DNA of 34,373 nucleotides from Paraburkholderia bannensis NBRC 103871. Its GTDB lineage: Bacteria; Pseudomonadota; Gammaproteobacteria; Burkholderiales; Burkholderiaceae. Shown piece by piece: positions 1-9,351 of this stretch. Position numbers and translations under genes: made by a program. The notes beneath the pieces were generated by a model. The model searched no databases. It saw only the letters and a program-made list of their open reading frames with translations, and was not told where the DNA came from. Location: positions 1 through 34,373 of the forward strand of contig NZ_BAYA01000055.1 in NCBI RefSeq assembly GCF_000685015.1, read 5' to 3'. Each line of letters begins with the position of its first letter. Position 1 is the first letter of the stretch.

Positions 1-1905
<1,905 letters not shown>

Positions 1906-1985
1906 TTGCCCTGATTCGCGATTTGCAGAGGCAGCTTTCGGAGCGCTACTGAGAGATAATAGCTAAGGGGCGAGCGTGATCGTGC

Positions 1986-4055
1986 ATGCGCCTACTCCTC
2001 AATTCTTCTGCGGGGAACCTCGTGCGTCGTGAAAAATTTCTACATGGCAAGGACGCGAACTGGAGTCATGGCCCATTGCTCGTGCTGAATCTGGGGCTGC
2101 GTGTCGTTGGTTCGGCTAATATGGGGGCAGCGTCGTTGACCGGTGCCCACCTTTCGGAAGTGCCGGATCTTCTCGCCCGTCCGGACTGGTTGCCCTCGCT
2201 TGCGACATTGACAAGCTGCATCGAAACCGCGCTGCTCTTGGGTGGCGCTCAACTGGCAGCGCCCGCCCACGCCAACCTCGACCCGATCGTGATCTACCCC
2301 ATATGGCGTGGAGGCGAGCGCATCATTATTTGTCAGGCCGCGCCACAAGCGCTTAACGCTTCGCGCTCGCAACGACCAGGACGACCAGAACCGCCTCAAC
2401 GCAGCCCCCCGTTTTTCAGCAAAGTACCCGGTACCGCCGGGAACCGACTGCTGCTGGACACTGCGAACCGGCTCGCAATGGCGGTCGAGGCGGCCGATAT
2501 CGGTACTTTCTATGTTCCTTTGCCACCGGGTGCCATACACTGGAATGCTCAATGCGGCAATCATTTCTTTACGCCACCTGGCTCCCCAGTCGATTTCGAT
2601 CACTTCTACAGTCGGCTGCACCCCGAGGATCGTGAGCGGACCCGTGCATGTGTTGAGGCAGCGATAGTTCATCGACGTCCCTACGATATCGAGTACCGTG
2701 TTGTTTCTCCCCACGGAACGGTCCGCTGGATTCGCGCGAAAGGCGCAGTGCGTCTCTCTTCTTCCGGGCAGCCTGAGCGTTTTGACGGCGTGACGATCGA
2801 CATCTCTGCTCAGAAGCAGGCGGAAGCCGATCGTGACAGGCTATTACTCAACGAGCGGATCAACCGTCTGGAGGCAGAACAGGAGGTTCGGGCCAAGGAC
2901 ACTTTCATCGCCACCGCATCACACGAATTGCGAACGCCATTGAACGCGATCCTCAACTGGGTCGAACTGCTGGAGCGTAAGGCGGATGACAGTGACTTCG
3001 TGCGACAGTGCGTAGAAGTCATCAAGCGCAATGCACTTGGCCAGACCCGGCTCGTCAATGATCTGCTGGACGCCAGCCGGATCGCCGCAGGGAAGATGGA
3101 CATTACGATCGCTCCTCTGGATGCGAACAAACTGCTGCTCTCCATCGTCGAGGCCTTCAAAGATGACGCACAGCGCAAAGGTATCCATATCGTCTGCGAA
3201 TTTGACGCGAAGATGCCAGTTGGCGGTGATGAAAGCCGGCTACGCCAGGTTTTCTCGAACATTCTTGCAAACGCGATCCGTCATACCGCACAAAACGGCC
3301 ATATTCGCATATCGATCAACCATCATGAGAGGGATCTCGCGGTCGCTATTTCAGACGATGGGGACGGCATCCCGGTCGACATGCTCGAAGCGATTTTCAC
3401 CTCATTTTCGCAGGCCGACTCGACCTCGACACGCAAGCACGGGGGGCTGGGCCTGGGCCTGGCGATCGCGCGCCAGCTCGTGAACCTCCATGGCGGCCAC
3501 ATAAATGCATTCAGTCGCGGTCCCGGCACCGGCGCTACCTTCAGCGTGACTTTGCCGATCTTCGAGATCGAAGAAAGTGTTCTGTCGTCATGCACCACCC
3601 CGGAACGTGCTGGGTCGGGTGAATCGACCGCCCCGACTGCGGCAGCTTTTGGCCAGATGCGAATCCTCGTCGTGGAAGATGATCCAGACTCGCTCTTGGC
3701 CCTGCGCCTGTCCCTCTCAGAGCTCGGTGTTGACGTCACTGCAGCGGCATCGGCGCGTGAGGGTCGTCGCGCCATCAGATTGCACGCTTACGACGGCATC
3801 CTTTCGGATATCTGCATGCCGGAGGAGGACGGGTACCAGTTTATCCGCTCGCTTCGTGAGGAAGGGATCGCTACACCGGCGTGCGCCATTACTGCGCTCG
3901 CGCGAGAGCAGGACAAACGCGATACCATTTCTGCAGGATTCGACCTGCATCTTGCCAAACCGGTCACGCGCGCCGCTTTATTGCGGCTGCTTTCCCAAAT
4001 CGCAAAAGCCAAAGCCTCCGGCGCCAGATGTGAAGCGGGAGACAGCGAGAGGTAG
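1986..4055 (+). CDS. PAS-domain hybrid sensor histidine kinase with C-terminal receiver
   Basis: 689-residue hybrid kinase without obvious membrane segments, so probably cytosolic. Residues 25-75 resemble a degenerate PAS. A PAS_3-like domain spans about 160-275 (HPEDRER, then EYRVVSPHGTVRWI). A short helical linker leads to HisKA with phospho-acceptor His313 in SHELRTPLN. The HATPase has the N-box around 425-434, the G1 box DDGDGIP at 457-463 and the G2 box GGLGLGLAI at 486-494. A receiver occupies about 557-672, with acidic pair ED564-565, phospho-acceptor Asp608 in SDICMP and Lys658 in LAKP. All catalytic positions are intact, so it should autophosphorylate and pass phosphate to its own receiver. 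ATG 1986 lacks a good Shine-Dalgarno, so the true start could be a little downstream. A second, damaged kinase gene begins 52 bases after the stop. The signal is unknown. Confidence 0.85.
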   Translation: MRLLLNSSAGNLVRREKFLHGKDANWSHGPLLVLNLGLRVVGSANMGAASLTGAHLSEVPDLLARPDWLPSLATLTSCIETALLLGGAQLAAPAHANLDPIVIYPIWRGGERIIICQAAPQALNASRSQRPGRPEPPQRSPPFFSKVPGTAGNRLLLDTANRLAMAVEAADIGTFYVPLPPGAIHWNAQCGNHFFTPPGSPVDFDHFYSRLHPEDRERTRACVEAAIVHRRPYDIEYRVVSPHGTVRWIRAKGAVRLSSSGQPERFDGVTIDISAQKQAEADRDRLLLNERINRLEAEQEVRAKDTFIATASHELRTPLNAILNWVELLERKADDSDFVRQCVEVIKRNALGQTRLVNDLLDASRIAAGKMDITIAPLDANKLLLSIVEAFKDDAQRKGIHIVCEFDAKMPVGGDESRLRQVFSNILANAIRHTAQNGHIRISINHHERDLAVAISDDGDGIPVDMLEAIFTSFSQADSTSTRKHGGLGLGLAIARQLVNLHGGHINAFSRGPGTGATFSVTLPIFEIEESVLSSCTTPERAGSGESTAPTAAAFGQMRILVVEDDPDSLLALRLSLSELGVDVTAAASAREGRRAIRLHAYDGILSDICMPEEDGYQFIRSLREEGIATPACAITALAREQDKRDTISAGFDLHLAKPVTRAALLRLLSQIAKAKASGARCEAGDSER

Positions 4056-4107
4056 GGAACATAAATTGCGCGCAGGGATAATAATCAATCCGAGAAAACG
4101 CCACGCG

Positions 4108-4803
4108 ATGACCCTGATAATTAACGTTGACGGCTGCGAGCGTGCAAGGAATTCAAGGTCGCGAATCCTGAAAAGCGCAGGATTTACTGTAGTCAACGCT
4201 GCGTCCGGGCATGACGGCCTTCAGGCGGTGAACGAATCTGTTCCAGCGCTGGTCATCCTCGCCGTGGATCTCCCCGACATCGCTGGCGTCGAAATGTGTC
4301 GGCGGATAAAGGCCCGCTGGGCTGAGCACCCGGTGCTGGTTATGCGAATCTCTGCGGGTTCACGAAGGGCACAGGAAAAGATCATTTCGCTGGAGAGCGG
4401 CGCCGACAGTTATCTCTGTGAGCCTATCGGCCCCGACGAACTCGTCGCCAGTGTAAGAGCACTGCTCCGTCTGCATGTTGCTGAGAAGACGTTGCGCGAT
4501 GCACAGCACTACAAAGATTGCTTTTTAGCGACGCTCCCGCACGAATTGCGCAATCCGTTCGTGCCGATCCGCAATGCACTCCAGCTCCTTGGCACATGCA
4601 ACGGGCCGTCGGGCATTTATGCCGATGCGCATCGGATTGCGAGTCGCCAGGTCAAACATCTCGGTCGGCTTGTGGATGATCTGTTAGACCTATCCCGGGT
4701 TTCAAATGGAACAATTGTCTTGCAGAAAGAGCTTGTGGATCTGCGGCCGTGTTCACCCTTTAGACTTTGGCCGACCTCAATGGCTATACATTCCAGTGTG
4801 TAG
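4108..4803 (+). pseudogene. Receiver-HisKA kinase, truncated by IS debris, with degenerate receiver
   Basis: Receiver domain followed by HisKA. The start is taken at ATG 4108; the open frame further upstream only shadows the previous gene. Residues 1-120 align with a receiver, but the phospho-acceptor position reads LAVDLPD where the family has LDVxLPD, so Ala52 replaces Asp. The conserved Lys is Glu105 (CEPIGPDEL), a substitution I recall as common in this kinase subfamily. HisKA begins near 135, with His145 in LPHELRNP. Kinase-like sequence ends at about residue 212 (QKELVDLR). The last ~19 codons are antisense IS3 transposase sequence, so the whole HATPase domain is missing. The product cannot be an active kinase. 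It was probably part of a signalling pair with the upstream hybrid kinase. Confidence 0.75.
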
Positions 4804-5250
4804 TTCTCGACGACGGTCAGTACCCGAAGACGTCGACCATCGAACAATGCATCGGCAACGAAATCCATACTCCAGATTTCGTTGATCGTAGTTACGAGGT
4901 GCCGAGGCTGCCGTAGTCGTGCCGACTTGTTGCGCCACTGCCGCTTATGCCGCAGCGACAGGCCTTCGGCGCGATACAGCCTGCAGACGCTCTTGCAATA
5001 TCTCGCCGGACTTCCCGTCGCAGGACCACGTGAACGCGTCGATACCCATAGTGCCCACGAGTGACTGTGATCTCCTTGATACGCATGAGGAGTGCCGACG
5101 AGTCGCGCGCGACTGACTGATACCGGTACCGCAAACGAGACATGCCAAATAACGCACACGTCTTCGCCAGACTCGTTCGATAGCGATCACGCAACTCATC
5201 GATCAACATGCGGCGACGGGCAAGCGTCAGAGCTTTTTTGCTAGTAAGTC
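4750..5250 (-). pseudogene. IS3 transposase OrfB, frameshifted and 3'-truncated
   Basis: The HTH_21 region (ARRRMLIDELRDRY, then GHYGYRRVHVVLRRE) is in one frame down to about 5015. The integrase-core start (RLYRAEGLSLRHKR, NEIWSMDFVADALFDGRRL, IEVGQSLKGE) is in another. The first DDE aspartate is present in SMDFVAD; the second Asp and the Glu are lost because similarity ends at about 4750 at the junction with the kinase gene. No function is expected. Confidence 0.75.
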
Positions 5251-5489
5251 CTACAGCATGGCCTCGTCCAGGCTCAGGTCGGCCACCAGTCGCGTCAGCT
5301 TTGCAGTTCTCTTCGAACTGGCCAACCGGCGCAACTCGGAAGGTCCGAACCCTCCGAACTTCTTCTTCCAATTGTAGAAGGTCGCCTCGCTAATTCCGAG
5401 CTTGCGGAGATCTCTTCGGCCTTCGTACCTAGCTCGGCTAGCTTCAATGCAAATGCGATCTGCTCTTCCGTAAACTTGCTCGTCTTCAT
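5251..5489 (-). pseudogene. IS3 transposase OrfA (helix-turn-helix), frameshifted
   Basis: Starts MKTSKFTEEQIAFALK at 5489, the typical opening of IS3-type OrfA proteins, and continues in another frame as RKLGISEATFYNWKKKFGG, the HTH_Tnp_1 recognition region. The frame change lies around 5400-5440. The tail LVADLSLDEAML stops at 5251, a little earlier than usual. OrfA would normally bind the IS ends and supply the front half of the OrfAB fusion transposase. With the frameshift it is not expected to work. Confidence 0.75.
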
Positions 5490-5570
5490 GGCATGGCCTT
5501 CGTGTCCGCTCGGACGCATCATGCTGAATTTCTCTACTTTTGAACCAGACTATTTTTTGGGCGAGGGTCA

Positions 5571-5745
5571 ATGTAGGCGTTATCCACCGGCTTGCCAGGG
5601 CCGCATGAACGACAGCGTAACGCCCACTTCGGAAGCCCATGCATCCAGTTGTCCACCATGATGGTCCCCGGTAGGCCACGCATTTCGCGGAAGCACATGC
5701 TTGACCCGTTGTCCATAGCACACCGATATGCCGAAGCGGCAATTT
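5571..5745 (-). mobile_element. Fragment of a second IS3-type transposase (3' part of OrfB)
   Basis: On the minus strand the fragment REMRGLPGTIMVDN is followed in another frame by WMDAWASEVGVTLSF and then by GKPVDNAYI. Together these match the part of IS3 OrfB around the second DDE aspartate (consensus xDNGxEF...DAWAxxxGVxLxFIRPGKPxxNAYIESFNG). The usual GPEF residues seem deleted. Similarity stops exactly at 5571, where the TGACCC end of the neighbouring IS begins, so the 4750-5570 element probably inserted into this one. It is too decayed to classify further. Confidence 0.55.
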
Positions 5746-5794
5746 CCACGCGAAAGGCCATTGCTATCTCCTCTTTCGCCGATAGCCAGTTGCC

Positions 5795-5818
5795 CAGACG
5801 GCGTTTGGACGCCGTCTG
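5795..5818. repeat. Perfect 9-bp inverted repeat
   Basis: CAGACGGCG, a six-base loop (TTTGGA), then CGCCGTCTG. Neither strand has a T-run after it, so it is not a standard intrinsic terminator. It lies in the debris between the transposase fragment and the DUF4142 pseudogene and may be an IS-related or chance hairpin. Confidence 0.4.
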
Positions 5819-5886
5819 TGTGTTGCTGGATGCTTTGGCGTCCATGCCTCACCTCCCTGTTGTGCGAAACCGGTGCGACCGGGTGA

Positions 5887-6129
5887 TTAATCGCCGACCT
5901 TTTGTGCAAGCGTCTGCGACATACGGTAATGATCCTCCACTGTCGGCAGCGCTTTTTTGGGCCGCCTTCTTGATGTCGGCATTCTGACCGTCGGCGATTT
6001 CCTTCCGAAAGCATGGATCGCATCCTTATGCCACTGCACTCCTACTTTCTGCGCGTAAGCCTTGTCGAACTCAGCGCCCTTTAGCGGACGCAATGAGTCG
6101 ATCACGGAGGTATCGGAATTGTCCTTAGG
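5887..6129 (-). pseudogene. C-terminal half of a DUF4142 protein, two compensating indels
   Basis: DUF4142 proteins are small exported helical proteins related to ferritin-like folds; their role is not established. The minus-strand frame reads SDTSVIDSLRPLKGAEFDK, then AYAQKVGVQWHKDAIHAF. It then needs a -1 shift to continue RKEIADGQNADIKKAAQK and a +1 shift at a run of six A to return to ALPTVEDHYRMSQTLAQKVGD and a stop. The indels compensate, so the original frame is regained. The N-terminal half, including the expected signal peptide, is not visible upstream of about 6130. I call it a decayed, 5'-truncated gene. The family call rests on pattern memory of the FRKEAxDGQ...LPTLxxH motif. Confidence 0.55.
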
Positions 6130-6231
6130 TATTGCATGATCGCGTAGACACCGGCAAGAGCAGCCTCCGCGCAGCAGGCGTTGAAGGTTCGAGATCTCAA
6201 GAGACCCTATTTTCAGTTCCCTTGAAGAACC

Positions 6232-6579
6232 TCATCGCTCGATGCGCCCAAGTTTTACGAGACGCGAACTGAATGCGCCTTTAGTGGGGCCGTGCTGTGC
6301 CGCCAGTGCAGCCACGTTGGCGCCCTCATCGTAGGCCTTGACCAGGCGTTCGTCCTCTTCTGGCGGCCCTGAAGCGCCGGCGTTTTGCGCCTTTTTCGCA
6401 GTGCACGCCCGCGCCGCCGGTTCATCGAACAGATGTTCCAATCCCTGTGCGGCAGCGAATAGTGCGCGGATCACGTCCGGCTGGTTGAATGGGCTCTGAT
6501 CGCAGAGCACGTCACCTGTCAGTGGGTCAATACCGTCAGCGAGCGTTCGGATGATGGGCAGGGCTTCTCGAGGCGACAT
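6232..6579 (-). CDS. Small protein with C-terminal helix-turn-helix-like segment
   Basis: 115-residue protein of unknown function. The N-terminal part (EALPIIRTLADGIDPLTG, then a VIRALFAAAQGLE helix) resembles a conserved hypothetical of Burkholderiaceae. The last ~40 residues (DERLVKAYDEGANVAALAA, then RLVKLGRIE) look like the small HTH found at the ends of some helicases and nuclease-associated proteins. It lies 37 bases downstream of the RES toxin gene in the same direction and may be co-transcribed with it. No clear Shine-Dalgarno is seen before ATG 6579. It could modulate the toxin-antitoxin operon, but that is only positional inference. Confidence 0.6.
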   Translation of the reverse strand: MSPREALPIIRTLADGIDPLTGDVLCDQSPFNQPDVIRALFAAAQGLEHLFDEPAARACTAKKAQNAGASGPPEEDERLVKAYDEGANVAALAAQHGPTKGAFSSRLVKLGRIER

Positions 6580-6616
6580 GATTTTCGAGCAGGATATACA
6601 GCGAATTGACCGAGGT

Positions 6617-7087
6617 TTAGCTGAACAGTCGCGGGTCGATCTTGAACGGCTCCTTGCGGATCACGCGCACGCTGGACATCTCGGGGTGCAGCGGATTGAG
6701 CAGCAGGTTGAAGTCGGCCTGACACACTACAGATGGCACGCGCATAGCGAGTTGCTCTCCGCGCTCAAGCCATTGCCGGCCGATCTCCGCTGTAGTGCCC
6801 GGATCGCGGTCGAGTTCGGCCCAGTCCGGCGGCAATTCGGGCTGGTAAGCGTTTTCAAATGCGACGTCCGGCATATCAAGGGTGACAAGGAAAAATCCCC
6901 CCGCCGGCAGCAGACCTGACAAATGCACCAGCGTTTCGAGCACTGCCGTTGAAGCATTGCAACAGGAATACAGCACGCGTCTGCCCTTCGGATTCCATCG
7001 GCCGCCGGAGATCGCCGCGCCGTTGCCACTGAGATCGTCGGCGAGATAGAGACCGGGCTTTTCCATTGCAAGACGGAAAACCTTCAT
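6617..7087 (-). CDS. RES-domain toxin (type II toxin-antitoxin)
   Basis: 156-residue RES-family toxin. Characterised relatives act on NAD+: MbcT and P. putida Res degrade it, while ParT ADP-ribosylates a metabolic enzyme. The signature residues are visible: Arg30 in GGRWNP, Tyr40 in VLYS, Glu51 in AVLETLVH and Ser119 in RVPSVV, followed by a NLLLNPLHP motif. Full length for the family. Its ATG overlaps the antitoxin stop by four bases (ATGA), so translation is probably coupled. Which RES chemistry it uses cannot be told from sequence alone. Confidence 0.9.
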   Translation of the reverse strand: MKVFRLAMEKPGLYLADDLSGNGAAISGGRWNPKGRRVLYSCCNASTAVLETLVHLSGLLPAGGFFLVTLDMPDVAFENAYQPELPPDWAELDRDPGTTAEIGRQWLERGEQLAMRVPSVVCQADFNLLLNPLHPEMSSVRVIRKEPFKIDPRLFS

Positions 7088-7584
7088 GCAGGAATGCCAA
7101 ACGTGGCGCGAAGCAGGATGTCGCGGACTCGGTCATAGCCGGGCTGTGAATCGAGCACTTCGAGCGGCCTCAGCCCCCCAAGCTCTGCGTTCGCACGTTG
7201 CATCCATTCGGCCGCCAGATCTGCGTCTTCAAACACTTGCGTTGCCTGTTGAAGAACGTAGAGGACGCGCGCAACCCGATCGGATTCCGCGACAGACAGG
7301 CGTTCCTGGTTCGCAATCTTGCGCAGGATGGTCGAGGTCGGAAGGCTCAAGCCAGCTAGCAGCGTTTGCAACGGGACGTGCAGCAGTTCCCTCGCCACCC
7401 GCTCCACGATGATCGATTCCATACCATCGCGAATCGTCTGGCGCTGCGCCAGCGCGTCCATTTTTTCGAAGATCTCAAAATCGTGTGGTTTAGTGCCGAG
7501 GCCGTTGGTGCCCACGTAGGGCCTTGCCGCGCGCGAGGCCGGGCGCTTGGCTGCCGGATTACCGGCGTGGGTGTGCGTTGCCAT
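7084..7584 (-). CDS. Xre/MbcA/ParS-family antitoxin
   Basis: 166-residue antitoxin that should bind and block the RES toxin's NAD pocket through its C-terminal domain and repress the operon through its HTH. Residues ~40-110 form an Xre-like HTH (VPLQTLLAGLSLPTSTILRK). Residues ~115-166 match the MbcA/ParS/Xre toxin-binding domain (FEDADLAAEWMQRANAELGG, RPLEVLDSQPGYDRV, LLRATFGIPA). The start is ATG 7584, preceded by GGGAG at good spacing. An in-frame upstream start at 7719 would run across the inverted-repeat promoter region and is less likely. Antitoxin before toxin is the usual order for this family. Confidence 0.88.
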   Translation of the reverse strand: MATHTHAGNPAAKRPASRAARPYVGTNGLGTKPHDFEIFEKMDALAQRQTIRDGMESIIVERVARELLHVPLQTLLAGLSLPTSTILRKIANQERLSVAESDRVARVLYVLQQATQVFEDADLAAEWMQRANAELGGLRPLEVLDSQPGYDRVRDILLRATFGIPA

Positions 7585-7619
7585 GTTGATCGACTCCCAT
7601 GTGGGATGAAGCGGATTCC

Positions 7620-7664
7620 CATATGATAGCACTATCTCATTGGAGCGACAAAAAATATCATATG
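7620..7664. promoter_or_regulatory. Inverted repeats upstream of the toxin-antitoxin operon
   Basis: CATATGATA at 7620-7628 and its exact complement TATCATATG at 7656-7664 are 36 bp apart (about 3.4 helical turns) in A+T-rich DNA just upstream of the antitoxin start. A nested GATAG-CA-CTATC palindrome sits at 7625-7636. Placement fits an operator for Xre-type autoregulation; binding is inferred. Confidence 0.5.
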
Positions 7665-7717
7665 AGAGTCGGGATGCCGTGAAATAAAGTATCGTGCTCT
7701 CGGCGCGAACTTTTCGC

Positions 7718-7754
7718 ACATAATAGCACGATCGTTCGATAATACTTATTATGT
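7718..7754. promoter_or_regulatory. Second inverted repeat at the start of the divergent gene
   Basis: ACATAATA at 7718-7725 and TATTATGT at 7747-7754, with CGATCG between them. The right arm includes the ATG of the plus-strand gene at 7751. Together with the repeats at 7620-7664 it suggests a divergent control region for the toxin-antitoxin operon and the 89-residue gene. Confidence 0.35.
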
Positions 7755-8020
7755 CAAATTTATACCATCCATCAATCGAAGAAATGCGCGTTGAACTTCA
7801 GGTTCTGAATCGCGCCGTATCCACGTTGTTTGCCACACACCCCAACCCGGACGCGCTGCGCGAAGCGTGGGCTAACGTCATGAACGACCTGAAGCCGGCG
7901 AACATACCGGCAAATGCAGATAACGTCACGAAGGAGCGTTACGACATTCATTGCAAAGAATATCGCTTCGCGATGGATCTGAAAAACCGTATCGGCGCGT
8001 TTTCCAAGCCAGCACCGTAA
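7751..8020 (+). CDS. Uncharacterised 89-residue protein
   Basis: No family recognised. The sequence is hydrophilic and predicted helical (MRVELQVLNRAVSTLF, then DALREAWANVMNDLKP), without signal peptide or membrane segment. No Shine-Dalgarno precedes ATG 7751, which is preceded by ACTTATT; it may be leaderless, or translation may begin at Met12 (7784), which has GAAGAA just upstream. It diverges from the RES/Xre operon across an inverted-repeat-rich region and could share its control. Confidence 0.55.
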   Translation: MSNLYHPSIEEMRVELQVLNRAVSTLFATHPNPDALREAWANVMNDLKPANIPANADNVTKERYDIHCKEYRFAMDLKNRIGAFSKPAP

Positions 8021-8099
8021 CGAACCGTCCAGTCCAGATCGCGCACGGCTTCGCCAGGCGCGAATCTTATCCAGCGTCTTTCTGCGTTTTAAAAGAAGT

Positions 8100-8678
8100 A
8101 TGGAACCCAGCTATCTAACCGCTTTTGTAGGCCTCACGGGGTCGATCACGACTATTTTGGGCGTCTTCATTACCAGCCGCACACAGATAGCAAACCAGAG
8201 TTTCAATAATCGCTTCCAGCTTGAGCTCGCACGCGAGAAATCCCGGCACGATGCCTGGCGCGCCGCGAATGAGGCGGCAACCTCCCAACTGGCCCACGCA
8301 CACAAACTTCTGAGTTTCCTCGGCAGAGAATTCTCCGTAACCGGTCTCAACATCATGTGGACCGCGACAATGTCGGTTGAGAACTTCAATGCAAAATACA
8401 TGGCCTTGTGCGAGAAAGCCGACGAACTACTTATGATCGTCGATTTCCACGCCCCTGAAGCGTCTGACGCATGCCGTGATATGTACGGCCAGATGAGTAT
8501 GTTCTGGGGAAACTTCGGAAATGTGCTGCACCTCACGGCATCTGGCAAAAAGGTCGATTCCGATACTCATTGCTTCAAGGAAGCACATAAGGCGGCGACG
8601 ACACTCGGCCAGAAAGTGGGCTTGGCAAAGAGCCTTGTCCGACAAGCCTATCAATCAAGCCGCGTCGCAGAACAGTAG
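8100..8678 (+). CDS. Uncharacterised protein with one N-terminal membrane segment
   Basis: 192 residues, family not recognised. Residues 5-25 (YLTAFVGLTGSITTILGVFI) form one likely transmembrane helix. A basic and helical stretch follows (FQLELAREKSRHDAWRA), then a soluble helical domain with a few cysteines. This suggests an inner-membrane anchored protein with most of its mass in the cytoplasm. ATG 8100 is preceded by AAGAAG at very short spacing. It starts 79 bases after the 89-residue gene and may share its transcript. No partner function can be assigned. Confidence 0.6.
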   Translation: MEPSYLTAFVGLTGSITTILGVFITSRTQIANQSFNNRFQLELAREKSRHDAWRAANEAATSQLAHAHKLLSFLGREFSVTGLNIMWTATMSVENFNAKYMALCEKADELLMIVDFHAPEASDACRDMYGQMSMFWGNFGNVLHLTASGKKVDSDTHCFKEAHKAATTLGQKVGLAKSLVRQAYQSSRVAEQ

Positions 8679-8982
8679 CAGCCACGCGAGCTGACGATCG
8701 TCGTTGTCGAAAGACTTTCGCCTGGGGTTGAGGCGCGATCGCGTGGGGGTGCGGATTCTGAACATGAGCCGGCCGCAACGAGTCAGTGCATCCGGCTCGG
8801 ATCGTGGCGAGCGTTGCGCCGTACCTTGAGCACCACGCGGGACCACCCTGCTGGCGGTCTCTCTGAGTTTCGTGCACTTCTCCGGTTAGGCAGGTAGGCA
8901 GGCTTATGACTGGCGTGCCTTGTCTCGTGGCCTGTCTAGCGCGGGCTAACCGGCGAATTGCGCCGAAATCAAATCCCCCTAG
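8679..8982. other. Gene-free stretch
   Basis: About 300 bases between two convergent genes. Short open frames on both strands show no recognisable family and no start signals. No terminator with a T-run was seen. Confidence 0.4.
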
Positions 8983-9234
8983 TTATATGAGGCTTGAGAT
9001 GAGATGGCAGCCGCACGTTGCACGGTGTCCATGTCGCGCGATCGGAATGCCGCCATCTTTCATCGCTTCATCGCCTTCCTCGATTACATTGGGCGACACG
9101 TCGGGGTGCTGTGGACAAGAGACGCGGTCTCCCTTACGTGCAACGTAGCGACCCTCGAAGCGCATACTCGTCGATCCGGTCTCGACTCTTCCATTGTGAT
9201 CGGTACTATCGCCAATTCGAATCAAATTTATCAT
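8983..9234 (-). CDS. PAAR-domain T6SS spike-tip protein
   Basis: 83-residue PAAR protein that caps the VgrG trimer to sharpen the T6SS spike. The full domain pattern is present: RIGDSTDHNGRVETGS, then VARKGDRVSCP, then an EG...DGGIPIARHGHRATCGC segment. Cys and His residues near the end supply the usual zinc site. The start is ATG 9234, preceded by GGAAG at 5-6 bases. It carries no extra effector domain. It is the last gene of the vgrG cassette, 117 bases after the immunity candidate, and is probably dedicated to this VgrG. Confidence 0.88.
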   Translation of the reverse strand: MINLIRIGDSTDHNGRVETGSTSMRFEGRYVARKGDRVSCPQHPDVSPNVIEEGDEAMKDGGIPIARHGHRATCGCHLISSLI

Positions 9235-9351
9235 CCGCTTCCGACCCAAAGTTAATAGCAATTCCCGATAAACAAATTTGTGACTCAACCCGCCATATGA
9301 AGATTCGTCGGGTCTCGCCCCCGTGCTCGATGACGGCATTTCTCGGCACCG

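Larger units (their letters stand above)
4750..5570 (-). mobile_element. IS3-family insertion sequence remnant
   Basis: Decayed IS3-type element read on the minus strand: orfA followed by orfB, with several frameshifts. The orfA-proximal end appears to be preserved at about 5570, where the minus strand begins TGACCCTCGCCC. The far end is missing: transposase similarity stops at about 4750, inside the upstream kinase gene, soon after the first DDE aspartate region (WSMDFVADALFDG). The element is therefore non-autonomous and a deletion joins it to the kinase. I did not find a matching inverted repeat at 4750. Confidence 0.8.

Noticed and set aside
2040..2714. 224-residue minus-strand frame opposite the hybrid kinase
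   Set aside because: Antisense to the PAS region of an intact kinase; no recognisable domain.
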